A stretch of 64,000 bases of DNA from Symbiodinium natans (Eukaryota > Sar > Dinophyceae > Suessiales > Symbiodiniaceae): contig CAJNDS010002752.1 in assembly GCA_905221605.1 (NCBI GenBank), forward strand, positions 227,243 through 291,242. The letters are read 5' to 3'. The position numbers and the translations under genes are program-made. Below are positions 17,801 to 26,305 of this stretch, piece by piece. The notes under the pieces are model-generated. The model had not been told where the DNA came from, searched no databases, and was given only the letters and a program-made list of their open reading frames with translations. Within the stretch, counting starts at the first letter, position 1. Every line of letters begins with the position of its first letter.

Positions 17801-20068
17801 AACCCTAAACTGGCACCCTCCCTTAAGAACCCTATAAGACTTGGGCCAGGGAAGCCATGGAATGGCATGAGGCTGTCGCGCCTGAAATCCTCAACCGATA
17901 TTTGGGTGTGGGAGCTGGAAACCTACGACTTGGAATGAACGAACCTGCGCTTTTGTGTTCTGCGTTTAGGGTTTAGGGTTTAGGGTTTAGGGTTTAGGGT
18001 TTAGGGTTTAGGGTTTAGGGTTTAGGGTTTAGGGTTTAGGGTTTAGGGTTTAGGGTTTAGGGTTGTCGAACACCATGGGGTCCAAGAATACACTCACATG
18101 CTGAAAGCTAGGGCATGGCAATTGGGACTTGACGTATTGAAGTACACTAATCTAGGGGGCTTAAGAATTAGAATAGGGTTTTGGGGGGCTAGTATAGTAT
18201 ATTTACAAAGGGACCCTAAGGGAATACTAGTAGTAACTATTCCAACCCCGAAGCCCTAAACCCTAAACCCTGAACCCTCAACCCTGTATACCCTAAACCC
18301 TAAACCCTGAACCCTAGTGCAGGCAGGGCATCTGCTTTCCCAGGTAGTGCGCGCAGGCCAGGCCGAACAGTGACCAGCAAGTCCTGGGCAGTCTTCTTCT
18401 TCAATCCCAGCGAGGGGTTTAGGGTGTTTAGGGGTTAGGGTTTAGGGTTTAGGGTTTAGGGCTTCCACAAGCTAGCCTGGCTCAGCAGCGCACACACACA
18501 CACACAAAAAAAAAAAAAATCAGAAAACGGGAGACTGAGGCTTCGATGCCAACAGGAATCAAAAAAAGCAGAAACCACCCAGGGACGTGCGCTCCCAGTG
18601 TGAAGGGCGACGTCGGAGGCGTCAAGACGAAAATCACGAAGCCAAAGACGATGCAATAGTTCGCGTGATCCTTGGAAGGCTCTTTTGGAGAAAGAGAGAC
18701 TAACACAGCCCAAAACTCTAAACCCTAAACCCTAAACCCTAAGCCCTAGCCCTAAACCCTAAACCCTACACCCTATGGTCCGTCAGTGCACCAGTAGATG
18801 AAACGACTTTACGAAAATTCATACACTCGGCTTGGCTGTGCTTTGGGCCGCATCTTCTTGATCTGTTCAGAGATCTAGGCCCAAGAGTAACTTAGGGGAA
18901 AAAGATGCCCTTTTTGGCTTGAAAGGGCTTAGAAGGAAGCCTCCTAAAGTTCAAAACAAGGGAACATGGGCCTACTCTGGGTGCTAGACATTCATGTCCC
19001 GGCGTCCACTGCGTCCCAGATGAGCTCGACCGTCTGCGCCGTGAAGTGCTCAACATCTTCCTGAAGTGTGCCCAAAGCCCTAAACCCCTAAGCACTCTCA
19101 AGTTTGCTCAAGACTCCTTCAAAGACGTCAGAGCCCCAAGTCCACAACACCGTCACCAGACTCTCCCCTCCCCTCCCCTCCCCCCCCCTGCAAAGAAAAA
19201 AGGAGAGAAGAGAAAACCAACAAGCGCAAACAAGCAACACACAGCTCCACAACCCCAGGGCCCTCGGGTCTACGCCACAAAGGAATAAACCTCCCAGCGC
19301 ACCCCGCAAGCCCTCGGCTGCCTGAATTCGCTGATCCGGGTTGTCGATCTCCGTGCCATCGCGCAGCTGCAGCAAGAAGTGCGCGTTCCTCCGTGCACCA
19401 AAAGGTCTATCAAGCTATTGTTTGGGGTCGGCCTACTCTTTCTTTCGCTGCGCCTGTTCAAAAAGCTCGAGAAAAAGAACAGCGCAAGGAATCAGACGTG
19501 TGGCTTCGTCGCAAGGTGAGCCCTCGAGGCCTGAGACCTGAAAACGGCCTCAACCTTGTCGCCGAGCAGCTTATCCAGCCACATCTTTGCAAGCTTCTCC
19601 GTCATGCAGGTCCGCCAGTGCAGTTCGATTGCAGTACGGACCCAGGTGGCATAACCTACAGGGTTTTGGGTTTAGGGTTTAGGGATTGGGTCAAGGGTTT
19701 AGGGTTTAGGGCTTAGGGCTTAGGGCTTAGGGTTTAGGGTTTAGGGTTTAGGGTTTAGGGCTTAGGGCTTAGGGCTTAGGGCTAAGGGCTTACGGATTAG
19801 GGCTTAGGGTCTAGGCACTTGTACAACGTGGGGGGGCTTATGATATACGCGATATTTTGGACGCCTTCTTTTGGGGGGTCGTGATGATAAGGGGATCCTA
19901 GTATTTGGGGGTCCATTTTCGGGGGGTCCCGTATTATCGTAAACCCCCATGTTGAAAGTTGCATAGCCCAAAGCTGAACCACCGTCGCAGAGTCTGCCAC
20001 TTTCGCGATGTAGGATAGCATCAGCACAAAACTCATGATACCGATCTCTAAGCAAGCAGCAGGAGAGC
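7918..20068 (-). CDS. ABC transporter, ABCD/SbmA-type half-transporter (membrane domain plus ATPase), multi-exon, partial
   Basis: Exons on the minus strand, in order: 20068-19945, 19406-19322, 19060-19010, 18383-about 18318, 17547-17430, part of 16.9-16.7 kb, possibly 16.2-16.1 kb, 15703-15614, 15295-about 15200, about 14.05 kb, 13890-13790, 13715-about 13.6 kb, 10430-10371, 10246-10147, 9885-9213, 9100-8994, 8896-8856, 8641-8561, 8270-8139 and 8004-7918. The membrane part carries the family hallmark IDNPDQRIQ-EDVEHFT (joined across an intron), the AESISVYG motif, and the FGTFMQIS...WFVESY segment. The ATPase part has Walker A, Q-loop, Walker B and H-loop. Family members move fatty acyl-CoA or peptides across peroxisomal, vacuolar or bacterial-type membranes; the substrate here cannot be told. 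Junctions at the two ends chain in perfect phase; some middle exons (18.3, 16.8, 14.0 kb) do not. The N-terminal start and true stop are not resolved. Introns carry telomere-type repeats. Confidence 0.78.
8994..9103 (-). CDS. ABC gene: H-loop exon
   Basis: Reads on from the ATPase exon after removal of the intron at 9101-9212. It encodes LRMYETLTQSLTG followed by ATIFSISHDVETLADFHH, the switch (H-loop) region in which the conserved His follows the last beta strand of the ATPase core. Two adjacent acceptors (AAG and CAG, a NAGNAG pair at 9105-9101) keep the same frame and differ by one codon. The exon ends at a T^GC donor at 8994. If unspliced, the frame stops at the TAG formed by the flanking repeat at 8973-8971. 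Confidence 0.75.
9101..9212 (-). mobile_element. Introner-like element forming an ABC intron (copy 2; TIR unit 9110-9224)
   Basis: The unit has inverted ends: CTTGGTAGCCCGGCAACCA on the left (plus strand) and the inverse of CCTGGCAGCCCAGTGG on the right. On the gene strand the donor CCCA^GTGGTGCC lies inside one inverted end, and the acceptor (AAAAG or GCAG) lies just past the other. Removing it restores the frame from Walker B to the H-loop. The same inverted ends and a similar length (about 117 bp) occur at 14361-14479. Introner elements that carry their own splice sites are known from dinoflagellates; this assignment is by structure. Confidence 0.75.
9213..9885 (-). CDS. ABC gene: ATPase (nucleotide-binding) exon
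   Basis: A 673-bp exon (2 nt, 223 codons, 2 nt). It opens EFLEVRLPDGEILWRDVSL, the usual beta-strand lead-in. Walker A is GEEGCGKS at exon residues 33-40. The Q-loop region is LFIPQHPVLPRRCTLR. Walker B is KMLFLDEST near the end. Between the Q-loop and the signature there is a long acidic insertion, including a run of about 24 Glu encoded by the CTC triplet array at 9370-9445. The signature is odd: where ABCD proteins have LSLGEQQRL, this has TNPGMRQRL, lacking the usual Ser and Glu. Walker residues are intact, so ATP binding is plausible, but this site may be a degenerate one. Confidence 0.85.
9370..9445. repeat. (CTC)n triplet array inside the ABC ATPase exon
   Basis: About 25 CTC (GAG on the coding strand) triplets, followed by GCCCTC units to about 9490. 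It encodes the poly-Glu then Gly-Glu insertion in the ATPase domain and is expected to vary in length between alleles. Confidence 0.95.
10147..10430 (-). CDS. ABC gene: two linker exons before the ATPase domain
   Basis: Exon 10430-10371 is exactly 20 codons (AAG^GCA to GAG^GTCCAG). Exon 10246-10147 is 33 codons plus 1 nt (CTCAG^CCC to CCAG^GCCTG, a GC donor). The second encodes a segment with GSTHDGKVITLNPQLLAP and joins in phase to the ATPase exon (which starts with 2 nt at 9885). Both introns carry TTTAGGG arrays (10295-10350 and 9938-10000). The upstream intron is about 3.2 kb and holds the large repeats at 10.5-13.5 kb. Confidence 0.6.
10656..10704. repeat. Hairpin in long ABC intron
   Basis: CCCGAAAAGCAAGACCCCGAA at 10656-10676 pairs with its inverse at 10683-10704 with one mismatch and a 6-nt loop. 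It lies near an AT-alternating tract at 10509-10545. GGGTTTTCGGGG-like sequence links it to the decayed telomere-type repeats. Confidence 0.7.
10942..11530 (+). repeat. 590-bp purine-only-like tract (GA-rich, GAAAGA units)
   Basis: The plus strand is almost all A and G, with clean (GAAAGA)n near 11310-11390. It creates a false highly charged frame on the plus strand and a false Ser/Leu/Phe frame on the minus strand. Such mirror-type purine tracts can form triplex DNA. It lies in the 3.2 kb ABC intron. Confidence 0.9.
11828..12200. repeat. Large imperfect palindrome of AAACCAAAA / TTTTGGTTT
   Basis: The left arm is built of AAACCAAAAAA-type units with GGCCTGGC blocks. The right arm is TTTTTTGGTTT units with GCCAGGCC blocks. 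The centre is near 11950, where CAACTTTGGTTTTTTGG meets its inverse. Long hairpin transcripts are possible. It borders the 1.1 kb TIR element at 12204-13315. Confidence 0.75.
12204..13315. mobile_element. 1.1 kb element with 78-bp terminal inverted repeats
   Basis: 12204-12282 (beginning GCCAAGACCGACCTCGA) is repeated in inverse at 13237-13315 (ending GAGGTCGGTCTTGG) with few mismatches. Both ends border A/T-rich repeats. The inside is AT-rich compared with its surroundings and has no convincing transposase frame. It fits a non-autonomous DNA transposon or a foldback insertion in the ABC intron. No clear target-site duplication was found. Confidence 0.6.
13456..13535. repeat. 9-bp AAGAATACT tandem array
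   Basis: Eight or so AAGAATACT-type units with small changes, next to an AT-alternating tract at 13320-13400. No gene. Confidence 0.85.
13600..13890 (-). CDS. ABC gene: acidic/coiled linker exons
   Basis: Exon 13890-13790 is 33 codons plus 2 nt, from AGCAG^CTACAG to CTTGG^GCGTTG, and is highly charged (for example EEKEPKDGEDQEEAGEEE). Exon 13715-about 13600 begins with 1 nt (CAAAG^C) and encodes TTRNRILELEDGIASV, a helix like the RL..FE linker that follows the membrane domain in SbmA-type proteins. The phases match. The 74-bp intron between them (13716-13789) contains CCCTAAA and CCCTCAA units. The exact 3' end of the second exon is not fixed. Confidence 0.55.
14361..14479. mobile_element. 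Introner-like short TIR element, copy 3
   Basis: It begins CCTTGGTAGCCCAGTTGT and ends ACCACTGGGCTACCAAG, its inverse. The body carries GAGGGCACCC, GGTTGGTT and TAAAGGGAACC, as in the copy at 9110-9224. Length is about 118 bp. It lies next to a TTTAGGG array in an ABC intron. Confidence 0.75.
14604..14830. repeat. Minisatellite with TTGGGCACTCCAGGGAG units
   Basis: About nine units of roughly 25 bp built on TTGGGCACTCCAGGGAGACTC, with deletions. All frames are open through it, giving false repetitive ORFs. Confidence 0.85.
15200..15703 (-). CDS. ABC gene: exons for the last membrane segments
   Basis: Exon 15703-15614 (2 nt, 29 codons, 1 nt) encodes LPLLRLPNFVLLPCLFRQ followed by IDFGTFMQIS. 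It ends at a GC donor (CTCAG^GCGGC). Exon 15295-about 15200 starts with 2 nt after GCCCAG and encodes SFHVMSCLGWFVESYSPWA. Joined, the spacing between MQI and WFV equals that of SbmA-type proteins, where this is the sixth membrane helix. The 318-bp intron holds the TTTAGGG arrays at 15305-15400 and 15440-15550. Confidence 0.75.
16384..16605 (+). repeat. Long TTTAGGG array
   Basis: About 31 heptamers with one slipped GGGG unit near 16484. It lies in an ABC intron on the antisense side. Confidence 0.95.
17430..17547 (-). CDS. ABC gene: exon with the AESISVYG motif
   Basis: 39 codons plus 1 nt, from ATTCAG^GGTGAG to TTGGCC^GTCAAC. It encodes EARVRRDLTHCSEHAESIS then VYGSGGLEHRR. This matches the FR..L...RENAESIALYGGE..E motif on the cytosolic face of ABCD/SbmA membrane domains, where it couples to the ATPase. 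Telomere-type blocks flank it at 17296-17425 and 17584-17650. Confidence 0.8.
17965..18064 (+). repeat. TTTAGGG array
   Basis: Fourteen near-perfect heptamers between two unique islands of the ABC gene region. Confidence 0.95.
18318..18383 (-). CDS. ABC gene: probable membrane-helix exon
   Basis: After acceptor GCCCAG it reads 1 nt then TCWSLFGLACAHYLGKQ. This resembles the helix of SbmA-type proteins that precedes the FR..L..AESIA motif (small residues, then a Gly-Lys turn). The donor was not fixed, and about ten residues before exon 17547 are not accounted for. Confidence 0.5.
18880..18990. mobile_element. Introner-like short TIR element, diverged copy
   Basis: The ends are TCTAGGCCCAAGAGTAAC and TCTAGCACCCAGAGTAGGC in opposite orientation. 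They share the GCCCAG.GTA core of the copies at 1696, 9110 and 14361. It lies just downstream (gene sense) of the exon 19060-19010. Confidence 0.45.
19010..19406 (-). CDS. ABC gene: NPDQRI hallmark exons
   Basis: Exon 19406-19322 (1 nt, 28 codons) encodes RRNAHFLLQLRDGT then EIDNPDQRIQ, ending at the GC donor TTCAG^GCAGCC. Exon 19060-19010 (17 codons) starts CTTCAG^GAA and encodes EDVEHFTAQTVELIWDA. Joined in phase, they give NPDQRIQEDVEHFT, the diagnostic loop of ABCD and SbmA/BacA-type membrane domains. The intron contains a pyrimidine tract (19160-19187) and no long telomere-type array. Confidence 0.85.
19824..19954. mobile_element. Second introner-like TIR family at an ABC splice donor
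   Basis: CAACGTGGGGGGGCTTATGATA at the left is matched by the inverse of TATCGTAAACCCCCATGTTG at the right. Total length is 131 bp. On the gene strand the donor ATGGGG^GTTTAC of exon 20068-19945 lies inside one inverted end. A related body with GGGGG(T/C)... and TTATTCTCGCAAACTCCCAC occurs at about 30347-30460. Confidence 0.6.
19945..20068 (-). CDS. ABC gene: upstream membrane exon
   Basis: 2 nt, 40 codons and 2 nt, from TTTTAG^GC to ATGGGG^GTTTAC. It encodes MSFVLMLSYIAKVADSAT then VVQLWAMQLSTW, a membrane helix leading into the W.QL..W.R...F.L segment that precedes NPDQRI. It joins in phase to exon 19406-19322. Further 5' exons were not resolved; a minus-strand island at 20881-21090 (NWSRWARSWKLFKTRSPQF) is a candidate. 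Confidence 0.65.
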
Positions 20069-22003
20069 CTAAAACCTGTGACAGATACGCAAGCTTCCAT
20101 CCTAAGGTGTAAAGCCTTTCGCCTCTTACCTGGACTGAACCGACACTCCACCGCGCCCTGAGGAGCCGAACTTACTTCCACCTTCAGGAGCATCCGGATC
20201 GTACGTATCAAGGTACCTTCCGTCATCCGCGCACCCTTTGCAACAGCAGACTCTGGGAAACCACGCCCCAAGCCTACTGAGCCTACTTGTACACACGATG
20301 TCGACTAAGCCATGCAAGCCCAGAAGCTTGTAACCAAGGACCAAGCGAGAGTCAGGAGGGCAAAGAAGAGAATGCAGGTCCTGAAGTTGTCGGTGGTACG
20401 GTCCATCTGCTGATGCATGATGCTGCCTGCATCCGGCTACTACACTTATCGCTCCAAAAGAGGCATCGCAAGAAAACTGCTGTCTCAACAGCTGCCGTGC
20501 TCACCCATCACGGTCACTAATGTCGAAATAAACATCAGATCTCAGCTTGATTCTGATTTCGGCTTTATGTATGTCATGTTGCCCACTAGCCACCTATGAA
20601 GGATGGCTGCTAAGTATGATGTTGATGGAAACCAACACCAACAGGCCAGGTAGCACCATGGCTACAACTCAAACGCTTACGACTATTATTACTACCACTC
20701 TTTCCTTGCCACACTGGCACTGATGGAACCAGTCTCAAAAGAAGGAAAGTGGAGGAACGTGTGAGGATAACGTTGATGCGTGGATTCAGGGTTTAGGGAT
20801 TTAGGGTTTAGGGTTTAGGGTTTGGGGTTTAGGGTTTAGGGTTTAGGGTTTGGGGTTTAGGGTTTAGGAGTTGAGGCTGGTCATGCAGCAGCTGCCGCCA
20901 CCACGCGGGGAACACTTTTGAGGCTGCGTCTTTGCCATTCTTTCAGCCGTGTCAAGTTAGTCTGGGCCTTCAAACCCAGGCAAGCTGCAGCAGTAGCTGC
21001 AAATTGCGGGCTTCTGGTTTTGAAAAGTTTCCAACTTCGAGCCCAACGGCTCCAGTTCTCAAAGTCGAACATCTCTATTAGAAGTAACATATTTCAAGCA
21101 CACTACATATATCGTACGGCACCATACGACCCACCTGCAAAGCCCAAAAATCTCCAACCCCGCGAGCTCTCCTCACCATGCTGACGTCTCTCTTGGCGAC
21201 GGTGTTCCAAAACATGTTCTCCCACCTGCGTGAAGTCAATGCATCTCGAGTACACGGAAGTACGTCAACAAGTAGTCCTAAACCCGAAAGCCTCAAACCC
21301 CATGGCCCCGAAAGTCTGCAAGTATCTGTCTGTAGAGATCCGCAGCGTCCTTCTCTAAATTATATGGGGTCTGTTTTTGGGTCCTGTATATAGTACGGCA
21401 CCTGAAATTAAGGACCCCGAAACTTTAATTCACAGAACTACCCTAAACCCTAAACCCTAAACCCTAAGCCCTAAGCCCTAAACCCTAAACGCTGAAGATG
21501 GAGCGCCTTCAAAGGACTTCTAGGGCAAGGCTGGTGGCTCATAAGCAGGTTGTTAGGCCACTTGCGTCAAAAAACTAAGGGTTTAGGGTTTAAGGTTTAG
21601 GGTTTCGGGTTAAGACCGACGGACATGCTGGGTTGCAAGAGCGAAAGCGAGCGACAGCCTTCGGAGTTGCATTCGCAGAGCTGAAAAGTGAGCTGTCCCT
21701 TTTGAGTAGCTGAACGCAAAGTTCATCTGGGACAGGCATGATTTAGATCCAGATTCGAATAATGTGATGGCTTCTGCCCTGCCAGGTCGTCTGACTAGAA
21801 CAGCTTTTGGAGAAAAGTTGGAACAGACTTCAGCGCTTCGAAAAACCCGCTAACTATGCAGGAAGCAAAACCCAACGTGGAACATCACAAGGTGCAAAAA
21901 ACTGACTGACGAATGCAGGGTGGGGCATGTAGTGTGGATCTGGGGTGATTGGAGGGGCATTCTGCGATGGAGATTCTGGCACGCGGCTTGAGGTTACCAA
22001 CTC

Positions 22004-22113
22004 CCCCCCCCTCCCCCCCCTCCCCCCCTCCCCACCCCTACCCCCTCCCCTCCTCCCCCCCCCCCCTCCCCACCCCTCCCCCCCCCCCCCCCCCACCCCT
22101 CCCCCCCCCCCCC
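22004..22113 (+). repeat. Polypyrimidine tract (C with T)
   Basis: About 110 bp of C runs broken by T and a few A. The minus strand is a G-run tract able to form quadruplexes. It makes false Pro- and Gly-rich frames. Confidence 0.95.
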
Positions 22114-22519
22114 TGACGTGGCTTGCAAGAGCAGCGGCTCAAGGCAAGGGGCCCCAGACCCTGAGACCGAAACACAGCCCTTCCGCGCAATCTTTCGCGA
22201 GACCTAAACCCTTGACCCGGTTAGGGTTTAGGGTTTATGGCTTCGGGTTTAGGGTTTTTGGGTTTTGGGTTTTGGGTTTAGGGTTTCCAGCACTAGCTTG
22301 TCATTGCGAAGGAGACTCCCTGAACTTCGTATGTCCAAGGCGCTCATTGTGGAGGTATTCCAGGCCGATGATGCTGAAGAGCAGCAACGGGGCAGCAGCC
22401 AAGTAAGCGCAGCCCCGTGCATCCAAGCTTCGGACAAAGTCCGCGCATTTGCCTCTGTTTTAGGCTGCTACTGGGCTTAGGGTTTGGGGTTTAGGGCTTA
22501 TGGTTTAGGGTTCAGGGTT

Positions 22520-22755
22520 TAGGGTTGAGGGTTTGGGTCTAGGGTTTAGGGTTTAGGGTTTAGGGTTTAGGGTTTAGGGTTTAGGGTTTAGGGTTTAGGG
22601 TTTAGGGTTTAAGGTTTAGGGTTTAGGGTTTAGGGGGTTTAGGGTTTAGGGTTTAGGGTTTAGGGTTTAGGGTTTAGGGTTTAGGGTTTAGGGTTTAGGG
22701 TTTAGGGTTTAGGGTTTAGGGTTTAGGGTTTAGGGTTTAGGGTTTAGGGTTTAGG
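22520..22755 (+). repeat. Long TTTAGGG array
   Basis: About 33 heptamers with one slipped GGGG unit near 22635 and one AAGG unit near 22612. It is the longest array in the window. Confidence 0.95.
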
Positions 22756-25024
22756 GCTCCAAAGTCTGGGCTGCGTGGAGGACTACTGCAACGCACGGCC
22801 TAGTAAGGAAGGCGCAAATTTAAAGGTTCTGATACCGCCTTGGCGCTCTGCACCGAAATTCGAAACTTGCAACCACTTGCTAGACACACGGAATACAACC
22901 CTAAACCCTAACCCCTAAAGTCTTATCTGCTCCAGGAGGAGGAAATACGAGGCAACCCTCAAAAGTGGGCACGCCGTAACTGATGACGTTAAGAGCCTCC
23001 CACGACACGGAAGACTTAGGGCTCGGGCTCCACACCCTCAACCCTAAACCCTAAACCCTAAACCCTAACCCTAAACCCTAAACCCTAAACCCTAAACCCT
23101 GAATGAACCCTAAAACCGAATGCTTTGTGAGCTTCAGTCTAAGGCCTCGGGGTCTTCACCTTTGGTGCGCAGGTCGCAATTTACCGGCCGCAAGGATTCT
23201 TGAGGCTTGGTGCTTCTATGGGGTTTAGGGTTTAGGGTTTACGGTTTACGGTTTAGGGTTAGGGTTTAGGGTTTAAGGTTTGGGGTTTAGGGTTTAGGGT
23301 TTAGGGTTTAGGGTTTAGGCTCTAGGGCTTAGGAGTGTTGAGATTAAGGGCTGGCTTTGAAGGGGTTCGAAAACCTCCAGCATGGTGCAACTCCGGCTTG
23401 CCTGCCAGCCCGTCACAGACATGAAGTAAGGACAGCTCCTCGCTGCCTTGGCTCATCCCCCACACACCCCCTCAAAAAGATAACAAAGCACACACTACCC
23501 GTAAGTTTCCTCCCCCCCGTACATGTTCCCAAGTGGATTGGGACCCCCGACCCCCTTGGCAAAAAAAAGAGAAGCCAGAGCAATTGCCAAAGACACTGCC
23601 GAGTTTCGCTTCGTGACCCTCACCTGGCTTCAGAGGGCGATGGCATCACTGAAAGCTTCAGACTTCAAACCCTTAGCTGGGCACCTTTTTTGGGAAAAAC
23701 AGGGCCCTTATCATAAAGGGGCTCACAACGCAATAGTCAGAACAAGAATGACCCGTTGGCTGTTAATTAGTAGGGAATGACGGAAATTAAGCACCCGATA
23801 TCCCCCTATATGCACCCTTTCAGGGATTTCAGAGGGCTTAGGTTTCGGGTTTAGGGTTTAGGGTAACCCTGAATCCTAAACCTTCAACCCGAAACCCTAA
23901 ACCCTGAACCCTGAGAATGGCAGGGCTGGACTGCCTGCTTGCCGTCGACCTCCACGCCCAGCCATGAGGCCACGAGCGTGTCAAGGAGGAGCAGGAACAA
24001 CCTCCGGGAGTTTGGGTTTCCGCAGGGGGGCTTAAGGGGTTAAGGGTTTACGGGTTTGAGAGCTATGAGGGTCTTAAGGGTGTTATGCGAGTAAGGGTTT
24101 AGGGCTTAGGGCTTAGGGTCCAGGGGTTTAAGAGCTCAAGGTTTAAGGTGCACAGGGCTTGTTTCATCTGGTCCCTCCAAACCCGAATCCTTCATCCCTA
24201 AGCCTTAACCCTCACAGTCCCGATCCCAACCGGCTTAAGATCTGAAAGCCAAGACGCATCTCGACGCAGAGCACTACCGCCTTGGCTTTGAATGCAGCGT
24301 TCAGCTGTGGATGTGCCGTGAAACAGGGGAGGGAGGGAGGTTGGTTGTTGCTGCTGCTGCTGCACTAGTTGTTGAGTTTGTTGCTGATGGCGGTTTTGCT
24401 GCTGAGGGTGGTGGCGGCGACGGTGTTGGCGGTGGCGGTGGTAGTTGGTGGTGGCAGTGGTGCTTTTCTGTTGTTTTGGGGGGGTGAAACATCAACAACG
24501 AACTTGATAGACATCAAAAAGTAAGCAATCAAATACTATGAAATGCAGCCTCTCGTTCCCGTTTCTTTTTTGGTTGTTTAACTATGCATTTCGCTCTTCA
24601 TGCCTCTCATTTATCTCATTTACGTCGTTCCTGTTCCCGCTTTCTATCTACGACATGCGCAAGTAGTTCGTTCGTTAGCTCTTGTTGCTCCTTTTGTCTC
24701 TCCTGCTTGCTTGCTTGCTTGTAGTGCATGTGACTCTCCCGAAGGAGAGCCGCCCCAAGGGGCATGCTCCTCAGAGTCTGTCGGTGTGATACTGGTGCTT
24801 GTAAACCAGAGAAAGTCTGTGAAGAGAAACCACTGCCCACGAGGTCATTGCCTCCGCACCTCCGGAGTATCGCCCTTTTCACAAGGCAACAAGGCCATTC
24901 AGGCTATGCATTCCAGGGAAAACGTTGCCGGGCTTCCGGATATGCTTTCCCCCTCTCGGTGCGGGGTATGGCCTTCCGGCCTTCTGGCATTGACTTGGTG
25001 GGACTCCAAGTTGAGGTCTTGTGA

Positions 25025-25143
25025 TGTAGGGTTTAGGGTTTAGGGTTTAGGGTTTAGGGTTTAGGGTTTAGGGTTTAGGGTTTAGGGTTTAGGGTTTAGG
25101 GTTTAGGGTTTAGGGTTTAGGGTTTAGGGTTTAGGGTTTAGGG
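25025..25143 (+). repeat. TTTAGGG array
   Basis: Seventeen near-perfect heptamers, followed by a CTCTCG pyrimidine-rich stretch at 25205-25245. Confidence 0.95.
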
Positions 25144-26029
25144 GTCGGTGGGGACCCCCAGAAAGAGAGCCTACTGATCTCACCTCCTACGGCCATAGTT
25201 TTTGTCTCTCGCTCTCTCGCTCTCTGTATCTCTCCCTCTCCGACTGTAAACCCTCAACCTTAGAGCCGTGAACCCTAAACCCTGAAACCCCGAAGCCCTG
25301 AAACCCTAAGACTGTGCGACAAAACCCTAAACCTTAAAGCCCTAAACCCTGCCTCAACCTTAAGGCCCACACCTCTGAACCCGAAACCCTAACCCTACCG
25401 AAACATTAAGTCTCCCTCTGTCTCTCTGTAAGTCTTTGCTTTGTTTTCTCTTTGTCTGGCCCAGCCTTTATTTCGCTATTCCTTTGGAACAGCAACTCTT
25501 AGGACGAAAAATCACAGAAATAACATGAGCTACCACCAAAATGATGACCTACAACAACGATACAGACGCCTGAAAAAGACAGTCGCCCCTTCCCCACCCC
25601 ACCCACCCCAAGGCTTTGTTTTGCGGTTTGGGGTGTATCGGTTTGGGGTTCAGCCTTTTTTGATTTGTGTTTCTCTTTGGGGGGGAAGAGGGGCGGAGGA
25701 GAAAAGTGGAACGGGTATAGGGGAGCGATTTTGGGTCTGCAACCCTAAACGGAGTAAATTCCCTAAACCCTGGACCCTAAGCCGTTAAATCTCAAAACCC
25801 TGAACCCTCAACCCTCACGCCTCAGCCCTAAACCCTAGACCCTAAAAACGCAAACCCAAACCCTAAACCCTAACCCTAAACCCTAAACCCTAAACCCTCA
25901 AGACCTGTATAAACAGAAATTGTATAGCCTGACCAAGCACAATGGTGCGCCTTCACAAGCCCTGTTGCCGCCTTTTTTCAAGCCCTAGAAAACGCTCTCC
26001 AGAGTTTCGACCGGGCGCGATTCAACCGC

Positions 26030-26305
26030 GAAAATTTGACCTTTTGGGTGTTTCCAAGGTCACCAAGCTAGCAAAAATCCCTATGCCTTAATTGATTCAG
26101 GGCTTGTGAAGGCCCAAAATGGTCAAAAAATCACAAAAAGACCATTCTGAACTCGGGAAAATCCGCCATTTTGGGGGTTTGCAAGGCTGCCAAACTGAAA
26201 AAATCCCATGTTTTGGCTTAAACTCAGGGCTTGTGAAAGCCCGAAATGGTCAAAACTCACAAAAATTGGTGATTTTGGGTGTTTCCAAGGCCATCTTTTG
26301 GCCTT
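26030..26305. repeat. Tandem repeat of about 105-127 bp
   Basis: Units start TTTTGGGTGTTTCCAAGG and contain CAGGGCTTGTGAA(A/G)GCCC and ATGGTCAAAA. Copies start near 26042, 26169 and 26274. A tail near 25965 (TTCACAAGCCCTG) is an inverted partial copy. Confidence 0.75.

Noticed and set aside
19160-19330. Plus-strand exon frames at 18990-19650
   Set aside because: Several plus frames looked protein-like, but the minus strand carries the NPDQRIQ-EDVEHFT hallmark with matching splice phases, so the plus frames are antisense shadows.
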